64,000 nucleotides of DNA from Vibrio cidicii (lineage in GTDB: Bacteria; Pseudomonadota; Gammaproteobacteria; Enterobacterales; Vibrionaceae): NCBI RefSeq assembly GCF_009763805.1, contig NZ_CP046804.1, positions 1,116,001-1,180,000 on the forward strand. The letters are read 5' to 3'. Below the pieces are notes generated by a model, which was given only the letters and a program-made list of their open reading frames with translations, was not told the origin of the DNA and ran no database searches. Each line of letters starts with the position of its first letter. Position 1 is the stretch's first letter. Below, piece after piece: positions 41,973 to 51,526 of this stretch. A program made the translations under genes and the position numbers.

Positions 41973-42533
41973 TTATTGAGGAGTGTCTAGCGGAATACGA
42001 TAGAGGTATTCCGTATCGTGTTTGCCTTTGAAATGGGCGTCTTCATCGAGAAAAGTTGTCACTTTGCCTCGTTTGCCGTGCTGCTCATCCAGCTTTTCAA
42101 ACAGCGCCCAAGAGGCTCGATTTTGTTCGGTAATGGTGGTTTCGACCGCTCGAACCTGTTTAAGCTGCTGACGATTGAGTAGCTTGTCGAGCATGCGAAA
42201 TGCCAAGCCCTTACCGCGATAGCGAGGCGCCACCGCAACTTGCCAAACGAAAAGTACGTCAGGCTCTTCCGGTTTCTGATAGCCGGAGATAAAACCCGCG
42301 ACATCGCCTTTGTGTTCGGCAACGATGCAGGTTTGGCGAAAGTGGGTCGATTGCAGAAAATTGCAGTAGGATGAATTCATATCCAGTGGCGGACAATCGG
42401 CGATCAAACTGTAGATCGCATCGCCATCGGTCACTTTCGGTTGTCTAAAGGTCCATTTATTGGCTGAGTGTTGTGCAATTTCAGGGTACATCACCCAGGG
42501 AGCAGAAGTAATCATATGCAGATACATTTCCAT
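41973..42533 (-). CDS. ectA: L-2,4-diaminobutyrate acetyltransferase
   Basis: A 186-residue GNAT acetyltransferase with the acetyl-CoA loop VAPRYRGKGLAFRML. It acetylates diaminobutyrate at the gamma amino group. The N-terminus is uncertain: ATGs at 42533, 42527 and 42515 are all possible, and ribosome sites are weak. First gene of the ectoine operon, which makes the compatible solute ectoine under salt stress. Confidence 0.92.
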   Translation of the reverse strand: MEMYLHMITSAPWVMYPEIAQHSANKWTFRQPKVTDGDAIYSLIADCPPLDMNSSYCNFLQSTHFRQTCIVAEHKGDVAGFISGYQKPEEPDVLFVWQVAVAPRYRGKGLAFRMLDKLLNRQQLKQVRAVETTITEQNRASWALFEKLDEQHGKRGKVTTFLDEDAHFKGKHDTEYLYRIPLDTPQ

Positions 42534-42907
42534 CGAGCTCTAATTAAAATTCCTATTTATTATGGCCATTACCGGCGGTTAAAAAGCAAAATAAATGGCC
42601 TTTTCATCGCCATAAACGTGATGGCTATCACATAAAACAACCCATAAACGCAAATTAAATAATTAGAACACGAAACTTTAATCTAACAACAAAACGCTCA
42701 TTAGGAGATGAGGGAAGATTCTCTAAGTGTCTTGATTACTCAGAAAAATCCTTTACGCCTTAACGTTAAATACCTCATTGCGTGACTTTGATCACACTTA
42801 ACGGGATGGTTGTCAGTTTTTAAAATAATTCGTACTCTAAATTTATTATCCTAATCAGAAGGGGCCTCTCTCAGAAAACAATCAAGACAAAACAATTGGA
42901 TATCGAT
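42534..42907. other. Divergent promoter region of ect operon and TPR gene
   Basis: 374 bases, AT-rich, no gene. It must hold the ectA promoter on the minus strand and that of the TPR protein on the plus strand. A CRP-like site is noted at 42781-42796. I could not identify a CosR site with confidence. Confidence 0.5.
42781..42796. promoter_or_regulatory. CRP-like site
   Basis: CGTGA-CTTTGA-TCACA, matching TGTGA-N6-TCACA in nine of ten core bases. It is about 110 bases before the TPR gene and 250 before ectA. Functional relevance is inferred only. Confidence 0.4.
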
Positions 42908-43780
42908 ATGCGAATTTTACTCACTCTGATCGCGCTGATGAGCTTGCTCGTGCCAGCCATCGCAGAAGAGCAAAGCTATTCACAAAGCGAACTGCTCGAC
43001 CGACCACTGATGGAAAGGTACATACTGGATGAACTCAAAGCGCTGCGCCAAGACCAGCAGGATTTGGAAAGACGCCTAACGGTACAGATCACCGATCGCG
43101 AGCTGTCGGTGGCGGATAAGTCACTCAACTACGCCAACGTTACGGTCACTTACTTTTTCTACATTATCGCCGGAGTTGCGTCGCTGATAGCTTTTGTCGG
43201 TTGGCAATCGCTGCGTGAGTTCAAGCACAACACCAAAGAGATGGCCGACAAGCGTTTGGAAACCATTGCTGAAAAATACGAGAAGAAGTTCATCGCGCTT
43301 GAACGAGATTTGAAGCGCAAAACTCGCATCATCAGCGAAAACAACCGAGAAATTGAGATCATCAACGAGATCCACAACTTGTGGCTGCGCGCACAAAGCA
43401 TGCCTACCGCAGAGCAAAGAATCGATGTGTACGATGAAATTCTTGCCATTCGGCCGGGCGATTTGGAAGCGTTAACTTATAAAGCCGACGCTGCGATGGA
43501 GATCAGAGAATACAACTGGGCACTGAGCCTATGTAATCGCGTGCTGGAGATGGACAATACCAACGGCCCGGCGCTCTATCAACGTGCATGTGCCTATTCG
43601 CGATTGGGTGTGGAGGAGCAAGCGATTGAAGATCTGCAACGTGCGATTGACGCCAGCCCTTCCATCCGCGATTTGATCAACAACGAGCCCGATTTAGAAA
43701 GCTTGCAGGGCAATCCGCATTTTGACCGTCTGTTGAGTCGTAGCAGTGAGAGAATGACGCAAGAAGGTGATTTGGAATAA
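42908..43780 (+). CDS. Membrane-anchored TPR protein
   Basis: A 290-residue protein: signal peptide (MRILLTLIALMSLLVPAIAEE), a helical stretch, one membrane span (VTYFFYIIAGVASLIAFVG), then a long basic coiled coil (ALERDLKRKTRIISENNREIEIINE) and two or three TPR units (ALTYKADAAMEIREYNWALSL, ALYQRACAYSRLGVEEQAIEDLQ). It probably serves as a protein-interaction platform on the cytoplasmic face. Function unknown. A TTG at 42896 is an alternative start; the ATG at 42908 gives the better signal peptide. Confidence 0.72.
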   Translation: MRILLTLIALMSLLVPAIAEEQSYSQSELLDRPLMERYILDELKALRQDQQDLERRLTVQITDRELSVADKSLNYANVTVTYFFYIIAGVASLIAFVGWQSLREFKHNTKEMADKRLETIAEKYEKKFIALERDLKRKTRIISENNREIEIINEIHNLWLRAQSMPTAEQRIDVYDEILAIRPGDLEALTYKADAAMEIREYNWALSLCNRVLEMDNTNGPALYQRACAYSRLGVEEQAIEDLQRAIDASPSIRDLINNEPDLESLQGNPHFDRLLSRSSERMTQEGDLE

Positions 43781-43786
43781 AGCAAT

Positions 43787-43811
43787 GGGCGCAGCAAAAC
43801 ACGCTGCGCCC
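43787..43811. terminator. Hairpin between TPR gene and cyoE
   Basis: GGGCGCAGC / GCTGCGCCC, a 9-bp GC-rich stem with a seven-base loop and no clear U-tract, between two convergent genes. Confidence 0.6.
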
Positions 43812-43828
43812 CTGTAAAAGCAGAAAAT

Positions 43829-44695
43829 TTAGATCGAGAGCGGCAACAGCTCCATGCCTAACACACCGCTGATGCTCATCACCACCAGCAGCGAAATTTT
43901 AAACACCGAGCGCGCCCAGCTTTCGTAATTCTGCGGCGTCACAGGTTTAAATGTGACCAGCAGCCAATAGCCACTCACCAACGACGTCACGGCCAAGTAC
44001 TCATATCCCGCACTGCCAAGAGCAAACAGGGTGAGCGCCACAGCGGCAAACGCCACCACATACGCCTTCATATGACGCTGCGCTTTTTCAATCCCGTCAA
44101 TCACAGGCAATACCGGAATGCCCGCTTGGCGATAGTCGTTTAAACGGAACATGGCGATAGCGTAGGAGTGCGGCATTTGCCACAGGCAGAACAAGACAAA
44201 CAGCAGTACGGCGTCAATATCAATGTAGTTGGTTACGGCTAAATAGCCGACCAACGGCGGTACGGCACCAGAGATGCTGCCCACCAGCGTGCCGTACACT
44301 GAGGTGCGTTTGTAGATCATGGTGTAGAAAAAGACATAAAACACGTAGCCAAGCAGCACGATCACCGTCGAAAGCGGATTGACCAAGGTATACAAGGTGG
44401 CGGTCCCCGCCAGCAGCATCACCAAAGCATAGACAAACGCGTGGTCGCTGTTGACTTTACCCAACACTAAGTCGCGCTTCGCAGTACGCGCCATTTTGAC
44501 ATCGATATCGCGATCAAAAATATTGTTGATCACGCAGCCAGAGGCAATCACCAGCGCCACGCCAAATAAGGTTGGCCCCATCAGTTCCCAGTTTGCGCCT
44601 TCCGTTTTTGCAGCGAGGAAAAACCCCGCTGCAACGGAAATCAGATTACCGAAAATGATGCCTGGCTTAGTAATAGACAGGTAGCTTTTCAGCAT
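43829..44695 (-). CDS. cyoE: Protohaem IX farnesyltransferase
   Basis: A 288-residue UbiA-family membrane prenyltransferase that makes haem O for the bo3 oxidase. The first Asp-rich motif is NNIFDRDIDVKMART and the second, YDRQAG-like, is LNDYRQAGIPVLP. It has about eight membrane spans. Last gene of cyoABCDE, one base after cyoD. Confidence 0.94.
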   Translation of the reverse strand: MLKSYLSITKPGIIFGNLISVAAGFFLAAKTEGANWELMGPTLFGVALVIASGCVINNIFDRDIDVKMARTAKRDLVLGKVNSDHAFVYALVMLLAGTATLYTLVNPLSTVIVLLGYVFYVFFYTMIYKRTSVYGTLVGSISGAVPPLVGYLAVTNYIDIDAVLLFVLFCLWQMPHSYAIAMFRLNDYRQAGIPVLPVIDGIEKAQRHMKAYVVAFAAVALTLFALGSAGYEYLAVTSLVSGYWLLVTFKPVTPQNYESWARSVFKISLLVVMSISGVLGMELLPLSI

Positions 44696-44696
44696 C

Positions 44697-45017
44697 TCAC
44701 ACCTTTAACATCATGTTTTGATGCAAGTGCCACATGATCCACAGAGAGCCCGCGACCAGAATAAGCACCACAATCGCACTGAACACTAAGGAGACCATAT
44801 TCCAACGGCCATCTTCACTTTTCACTTCCATATGTAGGAAGTAGGCAAAGTGAACGACGATCTGCACCACAGCACAGCCAAGGAGCACAGCGTAGGTTAC
44901 CGCTTGTGGCAGGCTTTGTGACCACGCAAAGTAGAAAGGGATCACGGTTAGAACCAGTGCAAACACAAACCCTTTTACGTAATCGCGCGCACCTGTATCT
45001 GCATGTTGATTGCTCAT
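44697..45017 (-). CDS. cyoD: Cytochrome o ubiquinol oxidase subunit IV
   Basis: A 106-residue three-span protein ([20 protein letters not shown]...), with the family feature VHFAYFLHMEVKSEDGRWN. The start is set at 45017, where the ATG overlaps the cyoC stop (TAATG), rather than the longer open frame. It helps assemble the CuB-haem centre in subunit I. Confidence 0.92.
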   Translation of the reverse strand: MSNQHADTGARDYVKGFVFALVLTVIPFYFAWSQSLPQAVTYAVLLGCAVVQIVVHFAYFLHMEVKSEDGRWNMVSLVFSAIVVLILVAGSLWIMWHLHQNMMLKV

Positions 45018-45607
45018 TACATTACTCCTAACAGGTAAACGATGGTGAAGACACAGATCCAGACGATGTCGAGGAAGTGCCAGAACAAGCTCAAGCATTG
45101 GAAGCGAGTTTCCATCATAGCGTTGAGACCTTTAGTGCTCAGTTGGTGGTAGCACACCGCCAGCCAGATCAAACCAAAGCTCACGTGCAGACCATGTGTG
45201 CCCACCAACGTGAAGAAAGCAGAGAGGAACGCGCTGCGCTGCGGGCCAAACCCTTCTGCAATCAGGTGATGAAACTCGTAGATCTCCATGGCAATAAAGC
45301 CCAAGCCGAGCAAGAAAGTGATGGCGAGCCAACGCTTCATCGTCGTCACATCGCGACGTTTCATCGCGATCATGCCAAAACCAAAGGTGATACTGCTCAG
45401 CAGCAGTAACATGGTTTCGGTGAAGACGAACGGCAATTCAAAAATATCTTTGCCGATCGGCCCGCCCGCGTTGGCAGAAACCAACACGGCGTAAGTGGCA
45501 AACAGAGTGGCAAAAAGAATGCAGTCACTCATCAGGTAGATCCAGAAACCGAATAGCTTGTTGCCGCCGGTATCGTGGTGATCGTGAGCGTGAGCATCAG
45601 CGTGCAT
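45017..45607 (-). CDS. cyoC: Cytochrome o ubiquinol oxidase subunit III
   Basis: A 196-residue, five-span subunit with a His-rich N-terminus ([15 protein letters not shown]) and the conserved [12 protein letters not shown] and [13 protein letters not shown]. It overlaps the cyoB 3' end by 11 bases and the cyoD start by one base. Confidence 0.93.
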   Translation of the reverse strand: MHADAHAHDHHDTGGNKLFGFWIYLMSDCILFATLFATYAVLVSANAGGPIGKDIFELPFVFTETMLLLLSSITFGFGMIAMKRRDVTTMKRWLAITFLLGLGFIAMEIYEFHHLIAEGFGPQRSAFLSAFFTLVGTHGLHVSFGLIWLAVCYHQLSTKGLNAMMETRFQCLSLFWHFLDIVWICVFTIVYLLGVM

Positions 45608-47631
45608 AGGTCACCTCCATCTCATCTTTCTTCTCTGGCGCGTTGTGAGCCTGCTTCGCTTGTGCCCATTTTGCACGTCGCTCAGCTTCAATCGCTTTGA
45701 TTTCGTCCACTTGCACGTAGTAATCCACGTCGTCGTTGTAGCTATGTCTGATACAAGTGATCACAATACCGACCAAGCTTGCCGCCGCTAGCCACCAGAT
45801 GTACCAGATCATCGCAAAGCCAAAGGCCATCGCCCATGCGGAAACATACATCCCCGTTGGGGTATTTTTTGGCATGTGGATTGGCTCATACTCGGCCTCG
45901 TTCATTGGATCAAACTCACCACGCTGCTTCTGATACCAGAAAGCATCAATCTCGTCGCCTTTCGGCAAAATGGCGAAGTTATAGAATGGCGGTGGAGAAG
46001 AGGTTGACCACTCCAGCGTACGTGCATCCCACGGGTCGCCAGTCAGGTCAAGGTTCTGCTTGCGATCGCGAATGCTGACAAAAATCTGCACGAACTGGCA
46101 CAAAACGCCCAGCGCGATCACCACCGTACCTGCTGCGGCAATCGCCAGCAGAGGGAAGAACTCAGGGTTAAGATCTTGGCTGATACGACGCGTCATGCCC
46201 ATAAAGCCGAGCGCATACAGCGGCAAGAAGGCCATACAGAAGCCGATAATCCAGCAGTAGAATGCACGCTTGCCCCACGCTTCGTTGAGCGTGAAACCGG
46301 TCGCTTTCGGGAACCAGTACGTTATCGCAGCGAAACAGCCAAACACCACCCCGCCGATGATCACGTTATGGAAATGCGCAATCAAAAATACCGAGTTGTG
46401 CAGCACGAAATCAGCGCCCGGTACAGACATCAATACGCCAGTCATGCCACCAATGGTAAAGGTGATCAAAAAGCCCACGGTCCAAAGCATTGGCGTGGTG
46501 AACTTGATGCGGCCTTTGTACATGGTGAACAGCCAGTTAAAGATTTTCACCCCAGTCGGGATGGAAATGATCATGGTCGCGATACCAAAGAAGGCGTTCA
46601 CGTTTGCGCCAGAAACCCATGGTAAAGAAGTGATGCAACCAAACCACGAAAGCCAGCACAGTAATCACAATCGTTGCCCACACCAAAGAGGTGTAACCAA
46701 ACAGTTTCTTACGCGCAAATGTCGCGGTCACTTCCGAGAAAACGCCGAAGACTGGCAGCACAAGGATGTACACTTCTGGGTGGCCCCAAGCCCAAATCAG
46801 GTTGACATACATCATCATGTTGCCGCCCATGTCATTGGTGAAGAAGTGCATGCCGAGGTAGCGATCCAACGTCAGCAGCGCGATCGTCACGGTCAGGATT
46901 GGGAACGAAATGATGATCAAAATGTTAGAGCAGAGAGAAGCCCAAGTGAACACAGGCATCTTCATCATCGGCATGGATGGCGCACGCATCCGCAAAATGG
47001 TGACAAAGAAGTTCACCCCAGAGAGCGTCGTTCCCACACCGGAAATTTGCAGCGCCCAAATCCAGTAGTCGACCCCGACGCCTGGGCTGGCATCAATACC
47101 AGACAGCGGCGGATACGCCAGCCAACCCGTACGGCCAAATTCACCGAGACCAAGTGACAAGTTCGTCAGCACCACACCAACCATAAACAGCCAAAAGCTC
47201 AAGTTGTTCAGGTATGGGAAGGCAACGTCACGAGCACCGATCTGCAGCGGAACAATGATGTTCATCAGACCAATCACCAGCGGCATGGCAACAAAGAAAA
47301 TCATAATCACACCGTGTGCGGTGAAGATTTGATCGTAGTGGTGCTGCGGTAAGTAGCCCGCCTCGCCTGCCGAGGAAAGCAGTTGTTGGCTACGCATCAT
47401 TATCGCATCGGCAAAACCGCGTAGTAGCATCACCATCGCAACGGCAATGTACATAAAGCCCAGTTTTTTGTGGTCTACCGAGGTAAACCATTCATTCCAT
47501 AAATATTGCCATTTGCCTGCTTTGGTGACGAAAGCCACCACTGCAAGACCCGCCAGGGCAACCACGGCCAACGTAATCATGATGATAGGTTCATGATACG
47601 GAATCGATTCAAGCGTTAATCTACCAAACAT
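45597..47631 (-). pseudogene. cyoB: Cytochrome o ubiquinol oxidase subunit I, frameshifted
   Basis: Haem-copper oxidase catalytic subunit: [11 protein letters not shown] (haem b ligand), [14 protein letters not shown] (CuB His and cross-linked Tyr), HHFFTMG (CuB His pair) and [12 protein letters not shown] (haem ligands). The frame breaks right after FFTMG at GAAAC 46612-46616 (GTTTC on the coding strand). Dropping one base restores [16 protein letters not shown] and a 677-residue protein. Two abutting halves this well conserved in an otherwise intact operon argue for a sequence error, again of the recurrent type. Confidence 0.93.
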
Positions 47632-47634
47632 GGG

Positions 47635-48534
47635 TTATCCTTCATCTTCGACCAGACAAGCCGCATCAAAGCTCGCGTTCATTGAGCCCGGATACTGAGT
47701 CACCACGTTGGCGAACAGTTCGGGGACGACAGTGGAGAAGTACTTCACTGGTGCATCAATAGTTGGCTGCGCCAACGCCTTGTATGCAGGCAGATCCGGC
47801 AATTGATCAGGGCTCGATTTCACTTGGTTAACCCAAGCATCAAAGCTCGCCTGATCGGCCGTTGCAGTCGCGGTAAACTTCATGTGCGAGAACCCTTCAC
47901 CGCTGTAGCTCGCGGCAACACCATCAAAATCGCCATCATGATTGGCAATCAAGTGCAGGCGCGTCACCATACCTGGCATAGCGTAAATCTGGCTGCCCAA
48001 ACTTGGAATGAAGAAGGAGTTCATAATGTTGTCTGAGGTGAGCTTAAACTCGATAGGCACATCTTTAGGAAACACAACATGATTGGTCGTCGCGATATGC
48101 TGCTCTGGGTAGATAAACAGCCACTGCCAATCCAAGGAGACCACTTCGATGGTCATCGGTTTGACATCGCTGACCAGCGGTTTTGAGGGCTCCAAATCAT
48201 GGGTAGAACGCCAAGTGATGGTGGCAAGCACCGCGATGATGATGATAGGAATCGTCCATACCACCACCTCAATTTTGGTCGAGTGAGACCATTCAGGTGC
48301 ATACTCTTCTTCCGTATTCGCTGCGCGGTATTTGAAGGAGAAGTAGATAGTCATCAGGATCACGGGGATCACCACAATGAGCATCAACAACAGAGCTGTA
48401 ATGATCAACTCTTTTTCCTGAACACCAATAGCGCCTTTCGGATTGAGCAAAGCATAATCGCATCCGCAGAGCATGAGCGCGGCAATAGCAAGCCCAGCCC
48501 TCGACAAGATGCGTATATATCTTGAGGCTTTCAT
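47635..48534 (-). CDS. cyoA: Cytochrome o ubiquinol oxidase subunit II
   Basis: A 299-residue lipoprotein: signal peptide with lipobox LCGC at residues 22-25, two membrane spans (LIITALLLMLIVVIPVI; VVVWTIPIIIIAVLATI) and a periplasmic cupredoxin-like domain. The CuA ligands of cytochrome c oxidases are not present, as expected for a quinol oxidase. First gene of the cyo operon; its promoter lies in the AT-rich region to the right. Confidence 0.94.
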   Translation of the reverse strand: MKASRYIRILSRAGLAIAALMLCGCDYALLNPKGAIGVQEKELIITALLLMLIVVIPVILMTIYFSFKYRAANTEEEYAPEWSHSTKIEVVVWTIPIIIIAVLATITWRSTHDLEPSKPLVSDVKPMTIEVVSLDWQWLFIYPEQHIATTNHVVFPKDVPIEFKLTSDNIMNSFFIPSLGSQIYAMPGMVTRLHLIANHDGDFDGVAASYSGEGFSHMKFTATATADQASFDAWVNQVKSSPDQLPDLPAYKALAQPTIDAPVKYFSTVVPELFANVVTQYPGSMNASFDAACLVEDEG

Positions 48535-49300
48535 TTACTTTCTCGATGTCTTGATGACCTTTATTGGCCAAGCTTGTACGTTGCAAGCTAGGTGCAATAA
48601 GGTCGTTATAGTCATTAGAATTTTATTTTTGTTGAGCATATGCATCGCCGCATGCAATCGGGTCACAATCTGCAACACGAAAACAAAAACATCATTTTTC
48701 ATGTGGTTAAATTGTTACACAACGCAATACTTTGTTACATTCGCGCAATTATGCTTGTATCAAAAATGAAGCTCACCCTCTGATTGCGAAAACTTACATT
48801 TCACAAATAGTGTTTTAAACGTTAAAAACATTACTTTCTAGAAGGAAATTCTTCATCACCGAACAGATTTTCTTGCAAACAAGAAATTCACCTGATGAAT
48901 TTATTGCTAGCGCGATATTGAAAATAAAAATCCCCTGCCGAAAATAAGATATTTCCCTCTTTTAGAAAAATAGGAAAACATTCTTCTTTCATTGCTAATA
49001 AAATAGAAACAACCAAAAAGAAATAAGTTGAAACCTCATCAATACTATTTAATAATTAATTTTCATGATTTTTAAATAGATTAATATTTTTATAATCAAA
49101 TAGGATAAAGCCATTCGATTCGTTATCTTCTATGCATGGCTGATCTACCCAACTTTTACTATTAGTGATCATTGTCACTAACTTTAAATATCGATTGTTC
49201 TTTGAGCTAAGATACCTAACTGAAATATTTACGACTTTTAAAAAACTAGACTATACTCAACACATTTGAATCGTCGCGACGAGAGAAAGGACAAGCAAGC
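48535..49300. other. Non-coding AT-rich region between cyoA and the GGDEF gene
   Basis: 766 bases with no credible gene on either strand. The part from 48780 to 49270 is strongly AT-rich with many short A and T runs. It must contain the promoters of the cyo operon (minus strand) and of the GGDEF gene (plus strand). I found no RNA gene, repeat or clear regulator box. Confidence 0.5.
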
Positions 49301-50657
49301 ATGATAAGACTGGTTGATCGCAGCTTTGTTTCCACAAGATCTGTGTTATCCGTTATTTCTTGGCTATTTTTCATGCTCGCTGTCGCTATCATTGGCAGCC
49401 TCTATTACATTCTCATTTCTTTGGATGACATGTCTTCATCTGAGTTCAAACAACGCGTTTCGCTAGCATTAAACGTAGAAAAAAAGCATCATCAAGATAT
49501 ATTGAGCGAATATACTTACTGGGATGAAGCCTACTTTAAAATATTTCAAGAAAACGATGAAGAATGGATAAAAATCAATACTGGTAGCTTTTTAATTAAT
49601 AGCTATAATCTAGATTTTAGCTTGGCATTTGAAAAAAGGCTCAATAAGTCACTGTTAGTCAATAATGAAAATAGTAAAGCATTAACCGTTGATGAGATTA
49701 TGAACGATAACTTTAATCAACTCAGTGACACAAACTATCCAAATGACGAAGAAAAAAAGCTCACCAGCGGCTACATCACGATCAATAACGATCTCTATCT
49801 GATCGTTGTTGGTCCCTTTATTGATGAATCCAATTACCAACCACGGCAAAATGGTTTTCTGGCCATTGGAATTAAGATGGATAACGACTACATCTTACAT
49901 TTAGCCAAAAAATACAATTTAGGTCATCTTCATGTTGTGCCAACCACGTACGTTGTCGGCAAAAATGAAGAGAGCATGACGCTGCTTTCACCAACGGGCA
50001 CGCCAGTGGCGAAGATCCTTTGGGCACCGAATTTACCCAGCACCACTGTACTGCCAAATATTACACTGGTCATTATTCTCTTTTCACTGGTGGCAGTTGT
50101 TGTGACCCGTTTCATCCTCTTGGCAGAAGAAAAAAACCGCAGCGCCTATGAGAATAAAATTTATCTCGAAGCCACACGAGACAGCCTGACCAATGTGAGT
50201 AATCGCCGTCATTTTATGGAGCAAGCTGGCAAAGAGTTTGCCTCCGCTCGTAAGAATAATGAACGCTTTTTCGTCCTAGTTTTAGACCTCGACCATTTTA
50301 AGGCCATCAACGACACCTTCGGCCACAAAATTGGCGACAAAGCGCTGATTCATTTTGTTCGCTTGTGCGATCAATACTTATCCGAAAGAGACATTTTTGG
50401 CCGCATCGGCGGCGAAGAGTTTGCTCTCGTACTCTCTCGTTATAATCGCAGCCACGCTATGTATAAAGCTTATGCCATCCGCAAAGCAGTGATGGAAAAT
50501 CCTCTATTGGAAAAACATCACACGATTCAAATGACCGTCAGTATTGGCGTGGCTGAATGCTCCTCGCAAACAACACTCGACGAAACTGTTGGAAGCAGCA
50601 GATAAAGCCATGTATCAGGCCAAGCGAGCTGGAAGAAACCAAGTCATCCAACTTTGA
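49301..50657 (+). pseudogene. CHASE4-type sensor diguanylate cyclase, frameshifted near the end
   Basis: Two membrane spans (about residues 16-39 and 250-270) bracket a periplasmic CHASE4-like sensor (EYTYWDEAYFKIF). A GGDEF domain follows with ARDSLTNVSNRR-like DSLTNVSNRRHF, LDLDHFKAIND and active-site FGRIGGEEFAL, so it should make cyclic di-GMP. As read it ends at 50605. The lesion GAAAC at 50582-50586, once corrected, gives LDELLEAADKAMYQAKRAGR and a stop at 50655-50657, the canonical GGDEF C-terminus (451 residues). The catalytic core is upstream, but the last helix matters for folding. Confidence 0.88.
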
Positions 50658-50753
50658 CAACGAGCTTTTAAGAAATCGAAAAGCGGCCAGCAAGCGTTTG
50701 ATTCTTGTGTCGCTTTAACTATGCTCAAAGAAACCCTGACAGAGGAAAATCGC

Positions 50754-51488
50754 ATGACACTATTAAAACAGGCATTGATTTCACTGGCCCTTATTTTTTC
50801 TCCCTTGCTCAAAGCCGATGTACTGGCTCTCACCTCACTTGAGTGGCCGCCCTACTCCTCTCAGCAGCTAAAACAGAAAGGTGCTTCGATTGCGGTCGTT
50901 AGCGCTGCGCTTAAAGAGATGGGGCATGAACTGAAAGTCGAGTTCTATCCGTGGGAACGAGCGGTTCATTTGGCAAAAAACGACGCTCGCTACGCAGGCT
51001 ATTTTCCTGAATATCTTTTTGAATCCAGCGACTTGCTTTTCTCTGATTCCATCGGCCTTGGCCCTCTAGGCTTTGCTGAAAATAAAGCCAAGCCAGTACA
51101 ATGGTCTGCTTTGGCCGACCTTAAGTCGTATACCATCGGCGTGGTACGCGGTTATGTGAACACCGATGAACTCGATCAAATGATCGCCAACGGCACGTTG
51201 AAATCCGAAGCGGTAAACAGTGATAGCCAAAACCTAACTAAGTTAGGGCACAAACGCATTCCACTGGCCGTCATCGACAGTAACGTTTTCCAATATTTGC
51301 TCGACAACACGCCTTCTTTACAACCTTTCAAAGCCGATTTGCAGATGAACCCGAAACTGCTGGTCGATAAATCTCTCCACGTTGCGTTTACTAATAACCA
51401 GGATGGCCAACATTGGCAGGAGATTCTAAATCAAGGCTTAAAACGCATCGACGTCGACAAAATCATGGCGGATTATTTGGCAAAATAG
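50754..51488 (+). CDS. Periplasmic solute-binding protein (PBP2 type)
   Basis: A 244-residue protein: signal peptide MTLLKQALISLALIFSPLLKA, then an amino-acid-type binding fold opening LTSLEWPPYSSQQL, with FYPWERAVHLAKND and YTIGVVRGYVNTDEL. No permease or ATPase lies nearby; such orphan binding proteins often serve sensors. GAGGA lies seven bases before the ATG at 50754. It sits between a GGDEF and an HD-GYP gene and may feed a signal to either (inference). Confidence 0.8.
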   Translation: MTLLKQALISLALIFSPLLKADVLALTSLEWPPYSSQQLKQKGASIAVVSAALKEMGHELKVEFYPWERAVHLAKNDARYAGYFPEYLFESSDLLFSDSIGLGPLGFAENKAKPVQWSALADLKSYTIGVVRGYVNTDELDQMIANGTLKSEAVNSDSQNLTKLGHKRIPLAVIDSNVFQYLLDNTPSLQPFKADLQMNPKLLVDKSLHVAFTNNQDGQHWQEILNQGLKRIDVDKIMADYLAK

Positions 51489-51526
51489 TGAGTGTCGTTT
51501 GTCAGTAAATCAGGGAGAACATATTC

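Noticed and set aside
46270..47157. 295-codon plus-strand frame opposite cyoB
   Set aside because: Shadow of the oxidase gene; composition (His, Pro, Arg rich) and lack of any motif argue against it.
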